Part shown: piece by piece, positions 34,515-42,620 of the stretch
Position numbering within the stretch: the stretch's first letter is position 1
Layout of the letters: each line of letters begins with the position of its first letter
Source: Nocardioides flavus (ex Wang et al. 2016)
Lineage (GTDB): Bacteria > Actinomycetota > Actinomycetes > Propionibacteriales > Nocardioidaceae
NCBI RefSeq assembly: GCF_014653115.1
Contig: NZ_BNAD01000001.1
Location: 434,001-498,000 of the forward strand
DNA length: 64,000 bases
Direction of reading: 5' to 3'
The notes under the pieces: model-generated
Databases searched by the model: none
The model's input: only the letters and a program-made list of their open reading frames with translations
What the model was told of the DNA's origin: nothing
Position numbers and translations under genes: made by a program

Positions 34515-36338
34515 CTACTCGACCGTGACCGACTTGGCCAGGTTGCGCGGCTTGTCGATGTCGTGGCCGAGGTGCTGCGCGGCGTGGTAGGCCAGGATCT
34601 GGAGCGGGATCGTCAGCAGGATCGGGTCGAGCTCGGGCTCGTTGCGGGGCACGACGATGCGGCGCGCGCCGATCTCGCCGAGGTCGACCTCGGCGTGGGT
34701 GACCACCACGAGGGGCCCCCGGCGCGCGGCGATCTCGTGGAGCGCGCCGACGTTGCGCTCGGCCAGCTCGTCGGCGGGCACCAGCGCCACCGTCGGCACG
34801 TCGGGGTCGATCAGCGCGAGCGGGCCGTGCTTGAGCTCGGAGGTCTGGTAGGCCTCGGCGTGGCGGTAGCTGATCTCCTTGAACTTCTGCGCGCCCTCGC
34901 GCGCCACCGGGAAGCCGCGGACCCGGCCGATGAAGAACAGGCTGTGCGCCTCGGCCAGCTCCTTCGCGACGTCCACCAGGTCGGCCTCGCCGGCGAGGAT
35001 CTCCTCGATCTGGCCGGGCAGCCGCTCGAGACCGGCGACGAGCCGCTTGCCGTCGGCGATCGAGAGGTCGCGCACCCGCCCGAGCTGCAGGGCGAGGAGT
35101 GCGAAGCCGAGGAACATGTTGGTCAGCGCCTTGGTGCTCGCGACGGCGACCTCGGGACCGGCGTGGAGGTAGATCCCGCCGTCGCACTCGCGCGCGATCG
35201 CCGAGCCCACGACGTTGACCAGTCCGACGCAGCGCCCGCCCTTGCGGCGCACCTCCTGCACCGCGAGCAGGGTGTCGATGGTCTCGCCGGACTGGCTGAC
35301 CGCGACGTAGAGGGTGTCGGGCTCGATCACCGGGTCGCGGTAGCGGAACTCGCTGGCCGCCTCCGCGTCGGCGGGGATGCGGGCGAGCTCCTCGATGAGC
35401 GCCGCGCCCATCTGCCCGACGTAGTACGCCGAGCCGCAGCCCAGGATCTTCACCCGGCGTACGGCGCGGAGGTCGCGCGCGTCCATGTCGAGCCCGCCGA
35501 GGTGCGCGGTGCCGAACCGCTCGTCGAGCCGCCCGCGCAGCACCGCCTGGGCGGTCGTGGGCTGCTCGAGGATCTCCTTGCGCATGTACGACTCGTGCTC
35601 GCCCGCCTCGTACACCGATGCGTCGATGTCGACCACCTCGGCGGTCTTGCCGGTGGAGGCGAGGTCGCTGTGCCGCATCGTGGTGAAGCCGGCGGCGGTC
35701 ACGGTCGCCATCTCGCCGTCGTCGAGCATCGCGACGGTGGTGGTGTGGCGCACGATCGCGGCGAGGTCGGAGGCGACGTACATCTCCTTGTCGCCGACGC
35801 CCACGACGAGCGGGCTGCCGTTGCGGGCCACGACGATGCGGTCGGGGAAGTCGGCGTGCAGCACCGCCAGTCCGTACGTCCCGACGACCGCGCCGAGCGC
35901 GTCGCGGACCTTGCCCTCGAGAGTGTCGGCGTCGCTGCGGGCGACGAGGTGGGCGAGCACCTCGGTGTCGGTGTCGCTGGCCAGCTCGACGCCGGCGCCG
36001 GTGAGCTCGGCGCGCAGCCCGGCTGCGTTGTCGATGATGCCGTTGTGCACGACCGCCACGCGGCCCGCCTCGTCGGTGTGCGGGTGGGCGTTGACGTCGG
36101 TCGCCGGGCCGTGGGTGGCCCACCGGGTGTGGCCGATGCCGGTCGTGCCGGCGAAGCGCCTGGGCAGCGCGCCGGTCAGGTCACGTACGCGACCCGCCTG
36201 CTTGGCGACCCGGATCCCGCGACCGCCGAGGACCGCGACCCCCGCCGAGTCGTACCCGCGGTGCTCGAGGCGGGTGAGGCCCTCGAGGACGACCGGCGCG
36301 GCCTCCTGGCGTCCGATGTAGCCGACGATTCCACACAT
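34515..36338 (-). CDS. glmS: Glutamine-fructose-6-phosphate aminotransferase
   Basis: 607 aa, full length. Cys2 (MCGIVGYIG) is the glutaminase nucleophile; LEHRGYDSAGVAVL and the GHTRWATHG motif follow. Two SIS sugar-isomerase domains (ILGCGSAYYVGQ, VAVSQSGETIDTL, SYRHAEAYQTSELKHGPLAL) end with the family C-terminus AKSVTVE. It makes glucosamine 6-phosphate, the first step to peptidoglycan amino sugars. It is 11 bp downstream of a small conserved gene. No ribozyme or riboswitch was seen ahead of it. Confidence 0.97.
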   Translation of the reverse strand: MCGIVGYIGRQEAAPVVLEGLTRLEHRGYDSAGVAVLGGRGIRVAKQAGRVRDLTGALPRRFAGTTGIGHTRWATHGPATDVNAHPHTDEAGRVAVVHNGIIDNAAGLRAELTGAGVELASDTDTEVLAHLVARSDADTLEGKVRDALGAVVGTYGLAVLHADFPDRIVVARNGSPLVVGVGDKEMYVASDLAAIVRHTTTVAMLDDGEMATVTAAGFTTMRHSDLASTGKTAEVVDIDASVYEAGEHESYMRKEILEQPTTAQAVLRGRLDERFGTAHLGGLDMDARDLRAVRRVKILGCGSAYYVGQMGAALIEELARIPADAEAASEFRYRDPVIEPDTLYVAVSQSGETIDTLLAVQEVRRKGGRCVGLVNVVGSAIARECDGGIYLHAGPEVAVASTKALTNMFLGFALLALQLGRVRDLSIADGKRLVAGLERLPGQIEEILAGEADLVDVAKELAEAHSLFFIGRVRGFPVAREGAQKFKEISYRHAEAYQTSELKHGPLALIDPDVPTVALVPADELAERNVGALHEIAARRGPLVVVTHAEVDLGEIGARRIVVPRNEPELDPILLTIPLQILAYHAAQHLGHDIDKPRNLAKSVTVE

Positions 36339-36349
36339 GCTGCTGCGTC

Positions 36350-36610
36350 CTATCCGTAGATGATGCGTCGCAGCTGGCGCTCGGAGAGCTCCGGTGCGGC
36401 CACGACGCGGTGGGCGAGCTCCTCGGCGATGCGCGCGAAGATCTCGGGGTTCTTGGCGCCGTACGTCCTGAGGCTCGCGTGGCGCGCGCGGACGTAGTCC
36501 TCCACCGGCTGGGCGTGGAAGGCGATCACGTCGTCGATCACCCGCGCGGCCTCGCCCGGCGACAACGAGGTCGTGGCGACGACGTGGGCGACGAGAGCAG
36601 GGTCCGGCAC
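36350..36610 (-). CDS. Small conserved protein in operon with glmS
   Basis: 86 aa, helical and basic, with ending ERQLRRIIYG and the segment PVEDYVRARHASLRTYG. I recall similar actinobacterial proteins of unknown function but no name. GTG 36610 is chosen because CATGAT ends 6 nt upstream with TTGGCG 18 bp before it; a longer form would run through that promoter. It is the first gene of the glmS operon. Confidence 0.7.
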   Translation of the reverse strand: MPDPALVAHVVATTSLSPGEAARVIDDVIAFHAQPVEDYVRARHASLRTYGAKNPEIFARIAEELAHRVVAAPELSERQLRRIIYG

Positions 36611-36616
36611 GACCTG

Positions 36617-36668
36617 ATCATGCGGCTGCCTCGGGCCGTACGCCAACTTCCTGCCCGAAATCGGGCAG
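36617..36668 (-). promoter_or_regulatory. glmS operon promoter and upstream palindrome
   Basis: On the minus strand: TTGGCG (36641-36646), 18-bp spacer, CATGAT (36617-36622), 6 nt, GTG. Just upstream lies CTGCCCGA-AA-TCGGGCAG (36651-36668), an 8-bp-arm inverted repeat that could be an activator or repressor site. Confidence 0.5.
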
Positions 36669-36858
36669 ATTTTGATAGTTCGCGCGGCGAGGGCCCCCAC
36701 CTGGCTCGTCACACGACCCCCAAGTGGGGCATGTCGGGGCTGATCGAGCCGACAAAGGGCATGCCAGTGGAGGAGATCCGATCGAGATGAGCGAAACGAT
36801 GGTGCGCGAGTGGGGACGTGCTAACCTAGGTGAACAGAAAGTGAACGGGAGGTGTCAC

Positions 36859-36984
36859 ATGAGCAAGCAGACGATGACCGCGAAGCCGGTCTGCACCTGG
36901 GTGGCCGTCACCGACGCGGCGGGTCGCACCCACATGGAGGCACGCTGGTCGGTCGCCGGCGCGATCGCCGCCCAGGCCGCCTGA
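36859..36984 (+). CDS. Small 41-residue hypothetical protein
   Basis: MSKQTMTAKPVCTWVAVTDA, followed by GRTHMEARWSVAGAIAAQAA. GGGAGGTG lies 6-7 nt before the ATG and a terminator hairpin follows, so it looks like a genuine monocistronic gene. One Cys and no transmembrane segment. TAACCT (36822-36827) could be its -10. Unknown function. Confidence 0.7.
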   Translation: MSKQTMTAKPVCTWVAVTDAAGRTHMEARWSVAGAIAAQAA

Positions 36985-36999
36985 CCGCATCCAGCTCGA

Positions 37000-37030
37000 C
37001 GAGCCACGTCCCGCACGGGGGCGTGGCTCG
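37000..37030 (+). terminator. Hairpin after the 41-residue gene
   Basis: CGAGCCACG (37000-37008) pairs with CGTGGCTCG (37022-37030); 13-nt loop; no T-tract. Confidence 0.7.
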
Positions 37031-37097
37031 CGGTCATTTCGGGGCCGTCGGGAAATTTCCTCGACGAGCGGGAATGGACCCGAGGGGTCGTCCGTTA

Positions 37098-37121
37098 GGT
37101 TGGTTGAAAGTTCTACCAACC
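37098..37121. promoter_or_regulatory. Palindromic operator upstream of yceI
   Basis: TTGGTTGAAAGTTCTACCAA at 37100-37119, extended by GG/CC at the ends, with 9-bp arms containing one mismatch. A closely similar site, GTGGTTGAAGTTTGTACCAC, precedes the LLM monooxygenase at 58476-58495. Size and symmetry fit MarR-type regulators. It lies 27 bp upstream of the ATG. Confidence 0.6.
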
Positions 37122-37147
37122 CACTCGCATCCTCCAGGAGCAACCCC

Positions 37148-37717
37148 ATGACCACCGGTTTCGACGCCCCCACCACCGCCATCGACGACATCACCGGCGA
37201 CTACACCATCGACGCGAGCCACAGCCGCCTCGGCTTCGTCGCCCGCCACGCCATGGTCACCAAGGTCCGCGGCCAGTTCGGCGCCTTCGAGGGCACCGCC
37301 CGCATCGACGAGGCCAACCCCTCCGCCTCCAAGGTCGACCTCACCATCCAGGTCGCCTCGGTCGAGACCGGCAGCAAGGACCGCGACGGCCACCTCACCT
37401 CCGGCGACTTCTTCGACGCCGAGACCTACCCGACGATGACCTTCACCTCCACCGACGTGGTGCGCGACGGCTCCGACTGGACCATCACCGGCGACCTCAC
37501 GATCAAGGACGTCACCAAGCCCGTCACCATCGAGTTCGAGCAGACCGGCTCGGCCCGCGACCCCTTCGGCAACCTCCGCGTCGGCTTCGAGGGCGAGACC
37601 ACCATCAACCGCAAGGACTGGGGCCTCACCTGGAACGCCGCGCTCGAGACCGGCGGCGTCCTCGTCTCCGAGAAGATCAAGCTCGAGTTCGACGTCTCGG
37701 CGATCCAGAACGCCTGA
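37148..37717 (+). CDS. YceI-family polyisoprenoid-binding-like protein
   Basis: 189 aa: the lipocalin-like YceI fold is clear in GDYTIDASHSRLGFVARHAM, KVRGQFGAFEGTA, SGDFFDAETYPTMTF and NRKDWGLTWN. No signal peptide is present, so it acts in the cytoplasm, unlike E. coli YceI. The family binds lipids or isoprenoid quinones and is often stress-induced. CCAGGAG precedes ATG 37148; the further upstream GTG would overlap the operator and is rejected. Confidence 0.92.
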   Translation: MTTGFDAPTTAIDDITGDYTIDASHSRLGFVARHAMVTKVRGQFGAFEGTARIDEANPSASKVDLTIQVASVETGSKDRDGHLTSGDFFDAETYPTMTFTSTDVVRDGSDWTITGDLTIKDVTKPVTIEFEQTGSARDPFGNLRVGFEGETTINRKDWGLTWNAALETGGVLVSEKIKLEFDVSAIQNA

Positions 37718-37720
37718 CCT

Positions 37721-37879
37721 GACCGGGCACTCCGTGCCCGTCTCCGTCGCTGACCGGGCACTCCGTGCCCGTCTGGCACGCCGACCGGGCGCTTCCTGCA
37801 GCAGGAAGCGCCCGGTCGCTGCATGTCACGGGCAGGAAGCGCCCGGTCGGCCCCTGGGACGGGCACGAAGTGCCCGGTC
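37721..37879. repeat. Array of five GACCGGGC-type palindromes (family R3)
   Basis: Elements at 37721-37742, 37752-37773, 37783-37817, 37831-37848 and 37858-37879. The third is a 35-bp palindrome with 17-bp perfect arms. They share GACCGGGC(A/G)C and lie between the converging yceI and DEAD-box helicase genes; probable bidirectional terminators. Confidence 0.85.
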
Positions 37880-37890
37880 AGGGGTAGTGG

Positions 37891-39627
37891 TCAGCGGGGG
37901 TTCTTGCCCTGGTAGCCGCCGCCCTTGCGGTGGCCGCCGCCGGGGCGCCCGCGGAAGGGGCCGTTGTCGGGCTTGATCTCGATCAGCTTGCCGGAGATCC
38001 GGGTGCTGGCGAGACGGTCGAGCGTGCCGGGCGGGAGGTCCGCGGGGAGCTCGACGACGGAGAAGTCCGGCTTGATCGAGATGTAGCCGAAGTCGCCGCG
38101 CGACAGGCCGCCCTCGTTGGCCAGGGCGCCGACGATCTGGCGCGGCTCGACCTTGTGCCGCTTGCCGACCTCGATGCGGTACGCCGCCATCGGCGCGCCG
38201 GAGCGCGACTCGCGCGGGCCGGAGCGGCCGCGATCGGACTTGCCGCCGTGGGTCGCGCGCTCCTCGAACGAGCGCTGGCGGGGCTCGGGCTCGGGCTCGA
38301 GCAGCAGCGGCTGTTCGCCGTGCATGACCGCGGCGAGCGCGGCGGCGACGTCGACCTCCGCCACGTCGTGCTCGCTGACGTAGTGCGAGACCACGTCGCG
38401 GAAGAAGTCGATGCGCTCGGGCTGGGTGAGCGCCTGGGTGATCTGGTCGTCGAAGCGCGTGAGCCTCGTGGCGTTGACGTCGTCGACGGTCGGCAGCTGC
38501 ATCTGGGTGAGCGGCTGCTTGGTGGCCTTCTCGATCGCGCGGAGCAGGTGGCGCTCGCGCGGGGTGACGAAGGCGATCGAGTCGCCGCTGCGCCCGGCGC
38601 GACCCGTACGGCCGATGCGGTGGACGTAGGACTCGGTGTCGGTGGGGATGTCGTAGTTGACGACGTGGCTGATCCGCTCGACGTCGAGCCCGCGGGCCGC
38701 GACGTCGGTGGCGACGAGGATGTCGAGCTTGCCGGCCTTGAGCTGGTTGACCGTGCGCTCGCGCTGCACCTGCGCCACGTCGCCGTTGATCGCCATCGCG
38801 GAGTAGCCGCGCGCCCGCAGCTTCTCGGCGAGCGTCTCGGTCTCGTTCTTGGTCCGGACGAAGACGATCATCGCCTCGAAGTTCTCGACCTCGAGGATGC
38901 GCGTGAGGGCGTCGACCTTCTGGGGGTACGACACGATCAGGTAGCGCTGCGTGATGTTGGAGGCCGTCGAGGTCTTGCCCTTGACGGAGATCTCGACCGG
39001 GTCGGAGAGGTAGTTCTCCGCGATGCGGCGGATCGCCTTGGGCATCGTGGCGGAGAACAGCGCGACGTCCTTGTCGGACGGGGTGTCGGCGAGGATCGTC
39101 TCGACGTCCTCGGCGAAGCCCATGTTGAGCATCTCGTCTGCCTCGTCGAGGACGAGGAAGCGCAGCTCGCTGAGGTCGAGCGTGCCCTTCTCGAGGTGGT
39201 CCATGACGCGGCCGGGGGTGCCGACGACGACGTGGACGCCGCGGCGCAGCGCCGAGAGCTGGACGCCGTAGCCCTGGCCGCCGTAGATCGGGAGGACGCG
39301 GACGCCCTTCAGGTGCGCGGCGTAGCGCTCGAAGGCCTCGGAGACCTGGAGCGCGAGCTCGCGGGTCGGGGCCAGCACGAGGGCCTGCGGCGTCTTCTGC
39401 GAGACGTCGAGCCGCGAGAGGAGCGGCAGCGCGAAGGCGGCCGTCTTGCCGGTGCCGGTCTGGGCGAGGCCGACGACGTCGCGGCCCTCGAGCAGCGGCG
39501 GGATGGTGCGCGCCTGGATCGGCGAGGGGGTCTCGTAGCCGACGTCCGCCAGCGCCTTGAGAACCTCGGTGGAGAGGCCGAGGTCGGAGAAGGTCTGTTC
39601 AGGTGCTGCGGGGTGCTCGTCGTTCAC
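37891..39627 (-). CDS. deaD: DEAD-box ATP-dependent RNA helicase, DeaD/CsdA-type
   Basis: 578 aa. All helicase motifs are present: Q motif SPIQARTIPPLL, motif I AQTGTGKTAA, Ib TPGRVMDH, II LDEADEML, III FSATMP, and VI HRIGRTGRAGRSG. The C-terminus (about 440-530) holds a DbpA-like RNA-binding domain, YRIEVGKRHKVEPRQIVGAL, then an RGG-type tail with GRPGGGHRKGGGYQG. It unwinds structured RNA in ribosome assembly or cold adaptation. GTG 39627 is supported by TACCGT 6 nt upstream. Confidence 0.95.
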   Translation of the reverse strand: MNDEHPAAPEQTFSDLGLSTEVLKALADVGYETPSPIQARTIPPLLEGRDVVGLAQTGTGKTAAFALPLLSRLDVSQKTPQALVLAPTRELALQVSEAFERYAAHLKGVRVLPIYGGQGYGVQLSALRRGVHVVVGTPGRVMDHLEKGTLDLSELRFLVLDEADEMLNMGFAEDVETILADTPSDKDVALFSATMPKAIRRIAENYLSDPVEISVKGKTSTASNITQRYLIVSYPQKVDALTRILEVENFEAMIVFVRTKNETETLAEKLRARGYSAMAINGDVAQVQRERTVNQLKAGKLDILVATDVAARGLDVERISHVVNYDIPTDTESYVHRIGRTGRAGRSGDSIAFVTPRERHLLRAIEKATKQPLTQMQLPTVDDVNATRLTRFDDQITQALTQPERIDFFRDVVSHYVSEHDVAEVDVAAALAAVMHGEQPLLLEPEPEPRQRSFEERATHGGKSDRGRSGPRESRSGAPMAAYRIEVGKRHKVEPRQIVGALANEGGLSRGDFGYISIKPDFSVVELPADLPPGTLDRLASTRISGKLIEIKPDNGPFRGRPGGGHRKGGGYQGKNPR

Positions 39628-39721
39628 GCTCCCACGGTAGGGCTTCCCGGGGGATTCGGGCATTCCTCGACCCCGCGAAAACGGCGCGACAGCGCGGCAC
39701 GTGAGGCAGCACACTCCCCCC

Positions 39722-40636
39722 ATGCCCGACACGCCACAGCTCCCGGCCGGACTGACCACCCGCCCGCTCCGCCGCACCGACGCCACGGCGGTCCACCAGC
39801 TCATGGTCGCCCAGGAGCTCGAGGACATCGGCGAGGTGGCGATCGAGGAGGCCGACATCGTCAGCGACTGGGCCAAGCCGAGCCACGACCTGGCCGCCCG
39901 CTCGGTCGGCATCTGGGACGGTGACACGCTGGTGGCGTACGCCGAGCTGATGGGCGCCGACCGGGCCGACACCTCGGTGCTGCCCAGCCACCGCGGCCGC
40001 GGGATCGGCACCTGGCTCGCCCACTGGCTGCAGGACCTCGGCCGTAGCGTGGGCTCGAGCATCGTCGGCATGCCGGTGCCGCAGGGCTCGGCCGGCGACC
40101 GGCTGCTGGAGCAGCTCGGCTTCCGGGTCCGCTGGACCAGCTGGGTGCTCACGCTGCCCGAGGGGACGTCGATCCCCGAGCGGGAGCTGCCCGCGGGCTA
40201 CGCCATCCGCACCGCCGCACCCGAGGACCTGCACGCCGCCCACGACGTCCTCGAGGACGCCTTCCTCGAGTGGTCGGTGCGCGAGCGGGAGCCGTACGAG
40301 GACTTCGTGGCCGCCGTGACCGGACGCCCGGGCTTCGAGCCGTGGAACCTGCGCGTGGCCGTGGACGGGGCCGGCGAGGTCGTGGGCGTCTCCCTCGTGC
40401 TCGTGTCCGACAACGGCAGGACCGGGTACGTCGACCGGCTCGCCGTACGCGCCGACCAGCGCAACCGCGGCATCGCCCAGGCGCTCCTGGTCGACTCCTT
40501 CGCGCACGCCCGAGCGCACGGCACCACCACCGCCGAGCTCAGCACCGACAGCCGTACGGGTGCGCTCGGACTCTACGAAAGGGTGGGAATGGTGACGCGG
40601 AGTGTCTGGGTCAATCGGGCCATGGATCTGACCTAG
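39722..40636 (+). CDS. Tandem GNAT acetyltransferase
   Basis: 304 aa with two GNAT domains: the first contains LPSHRGRGIGTWLAHWL (about residues 90-106), the second LAVRADQRNRGIAQALLVDSFAHA (about 240-263) and a final NYERVGM-like LYERVGMVTRS. The first domain may be degenerate. Similar double-GNAT proteins include mycothiol synthase (MshD), but I would not claim that here without a search. CACACT ends 6 nt before ATG 39722. Substrate unknown. Confidence 0.82.
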   Translation: MPDTPQLPAGLTTRPLRRTDATAVHQLMVAQELEDIGEVAIEEADIVSDWAKPSHDLAARSVGIWDGDTLVAYAELMGADRADTSVLPSHRGRGIGTWLAHWLQDLGRSVGSSIVGMPVPQGSAGDRLLEQLGFRVRWTSWVLTLPEGTSIPERELPAGYAIRTAAPEDLHAAHDVLEDAFLEWSVREREPYEDFVAAVTGRPGFEPWNLRVAVDGAGEVVGVSLVLVSDNGRTGYVDRLAVRADQRNRGIAQALLVDSFAHARAHGTTTAELSTDSRTGALGLYERVGMVTRSVWVNRAMDLT

Positions 40637-40827
40637 ACGACGGAAACCGCGGTCGCCATCGGCGCCGACGAAAGATTCCGTCAATCCGCCCGGTCTAGAC
40701 AGCCGCTTCAACCGGTGAAACTTCACTGTGTCTGATCCCTCCGGGGCGTTAGCATCAAGTGACGGCGATCGGGCGGCGCCACAGCGAGGGCGTGGGGCCC
40801 TTGCTTCGCAACTGGTGGGGGTTTGAC

Positions 40828-41664
40828 GTGCAAGAGCTACATGCATTGGTCGTCGAGGACGACGCGGACATCTCGTCAGCGCTGGTGGAGACCTTGGAGG
40901 GGGCCGGTTTCCGGGTCACCTCGGCGCGCGACGGACGCGAGGCGGTGGGCGTGGCGGCAGCCGACCCGCCCGACCTCGTGACGCTCGACCTGACGCTGCC
41001 GCACATGGACGGCATCGAGGTGTGCCGCCGCATCCGGGAGACCAGCGACTGCTACATCGTGATCGTGTCCGCGCGCTCCGACGAGGTGGACAAGCTGATC
41101 GGCCTGGAGGTCGGCGCGGACGACTTCGTCCTCAAGCCGTTCTCGCCGCGCGAGCTGCGCGCCAGGGTGGCTGCGCTGTTCCGTCGCCCGCGGTCGGCGG
41201 CGGGGGCGGAGGACGCGTCGGCCCACCGCGGGCCGCACGTGCCGAGCCCGTCGCAGCCGGCCGACGAGCCGAGCACGATCGACGCCGGCGGCGGGCTGGT
41301 CATCAACTCCGCACGCCGCGAGGTGCAGGTCGACGGCACCATCGTCGACCTGACGCGCATCGAGTACGACGTCCTGGAGTACCTCGCCACCCACCTGTCG
41401 CGGGTCTGCACCCGCGAGGAGATGGTGCTGGCGATCTGGAGCAGCGCGCTCACCCACGACCACCACCTGGTGGACGTGCACGTGGCCAACCTGCGCGGCA
41501 AGCTGCGCCGGCACTCCGACGCGACGTGGATCCACACCATCCGCGGCATCGGCTACCGGATGGACCGTGAGGGCGGCGGCCAGCAGGACCGCCGGGCGGG
41601 CGGCGGCCCCTACCTCGTGGCCAGGATCGACTCCGAGGACTGGGCGAGGGGCCTCGACTTCTAG
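40828..41664 (+). CDS. OmpR/PhoB-family response regulator (first of a tandem pair)
   Basis: 278 aa. Receiver domain residues 6-118: acidic Asp11-Asp12 pair, phosphoacceptor Asp54 in VTLDLTLPHMDG, Lys103 in FVLKPF. A 45-residue Pro/Ala linker leads to a winged-helix DNA-binding domain (LTRIEYDVLEYLATH, THDHHLVDVHVANLRGKLR). A 24-residue Arg/Gly-rich tail follows. GGTGGGGG precedes GTG 40828. No histidine kinase is nearby. It resembles the next gene throughout, so the pair is a duplication. Confidence 0.92.
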   Translation: MQELHALVVEDDADISSALVETLEGAGFRVTSARDGREAVGVAAADPPDLVTLDLTLPHMDGIEVCRRIRETSDCYIVIVSARSDEVDKLIGLEVGADDFVLKPFSPRELRARVAALFRRPRSAAGAEDASAHRGPHVPSPSQPADEPSTIDAGGGLVINSARREVQVDGTIVDLTRIEYDVLEYLATHLSRVCTREEMVLAIWSSALTHDHHLVDVHVANLRGKLRRHSDATWIHTIRGIGYRMDREGGGQQDRRAGGGPYLVARIDSEDWARGLDF

Positions 41665-41739
41665 TCGTCCCGCTCCAGTCGTCCCTGCGCTCGTTGCCCT
41701 CCTTGCGGGGGTGCTGCCCCCAGAACGACCACGCGACCG

Positions 41740-41767
41740 CCCGCTGCCGCCTAGCATCGGCAGCGGG
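41740..41767. terminator. Perfect 10-bp hairpin between the two response regulator genes
   Basis: CCCGCTGCCG (41740-41749) pairs with CGGCAGCGGG (41758-41767), 8-nt loop. It separates the tandem genes into two transcripts or attenuates read-through. The 190-bp gap contains no gene. Confidence 0.7.
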
Positions 41768-41854
41768 TGGGTCCCGCGTGCCTGCGACGACCCGGTGGTT
41801 TCGGACCCGGCAGGCGTGGGTAGATGAAGTCTCAACTGGGGAAGCAGGCCGAGG

Positions 41855-42604
41855 ATGGACGCACGGAAGGCCGTGGTCGTCGAGGACGACCGCGACGTCG
41901 GTGACGCCATCTCCCGGCTCCTCGAACAGGCCGGCTTCGACGTCGTGGTCGCGCACACCGGCGCGGAGGCGATGGCCATGGTCGCCGAGGTCGAGCCCGA
42001 CCTCGTCACGCTCGACCTGACGCTCCCCGACATCGACGGCGTCGAGGTCTGCCGCCGCATCCGGATGGTCAGCGACTGCTACGTCATCGTGGTGAGCGGA
42101 CGCACCGCCGAGGTCGACCGGCTGGTCGGTCTCGAGGTCGGGGCCGACGACTACCTGTCCAAGCCGTTCTCCATGCGTGAGCTCCAGGCCCGGGTGGCCG
42201 CCCTGTTCCGGCGCCCCCGCAGCAGCGACGTCCTCGCCCCCGAGCCGGGGGGCTCCGAGCGGCCCCCCGACGTGCCGACGCCGGAGCCGACGAGCCAGCT
42301 CGGCTGCAGCGACCTGACCCTCGACCGCGGCGCACGCGAGGTCCTGGTCTCCGGCGCGGAGGTCGACCTGACGCGCACCGAGTTCGACCTGCTGGCCCAC
42401 CTCGTCAGCAACGCGGGCGTCGTCGTGGCGCGCGAGGAGCTGATGCGCGCCGTCTGGGACAGCGAGTTCGTCCCCGACAGCACCCACGTAGTCGACGTGC
42501 ACCTGGCCAACCTGCGTCGCAAGCTGCGCCGGGCGGCGTCGAGCAACGAGTGGATCCGTACGATCCGCGGCGTCGGCTTCCGGTTCGACCCCTGCTGCCC
42601 CTGA
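41855..42604 (+). CDS. OmpR/PhoB-family response regulator (second of a tandem pair)
   Basis: 249 aa. Same layout as its neighbour: Asp11-Asp12, Asp54 in VTLDLTLPDIDG, Lys103, then the winged helix with LTRTEFDLLAHLVSN and HVVDVHLANLRRKLR ending IRGVGFRFDPCCP. It lacks the tail of the first copy. The two tails converge 17 bp from an FtsX-like permease gene. It could regulate that export system, which is inference. Confidence 0.92.
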   Translation: MDARKAVVVEDDRDVGDAISRLLEQAGFDVVVAHTGAEAMAMVAEVEPDLVTLDLTLPDIDGVEVCRRIRMVSDCYVIVVSGRTAEVDRLVGLEVGADDYLSKPFSMRELQARVAALFRRPRSSDVLAPEPGGSERPPDVPTPEPTSQLGCSDLTLDRGAREVLVSGAEVDLTRTEFDLLAHLVSNAGVVVAREELMRAVWDSEFVPDSTHVVDVHLANLRRKLRRAASSNEWIRTIRGVGFRFDPCCP

Positions 42605-42620
42605 CGGTCGCTGGTGACGC

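Noticed and set aside
36339..36349. glmS ribozyme or riboswitch
   Set aside because: Only 11 bp separate glmS from the gene before it, too short for any such RNA.
37721..37879. Possible CRISPR array from repeated palindromes
   Set aside because: Units differ, orientation varies, and gaps are short and not spacer-like; terminator array fits better.
39722..40636. Mycothiol synthase MshD
   Set aside because: Double GNAT layout agrees, but no specific residues could be confirmed without an alignment.
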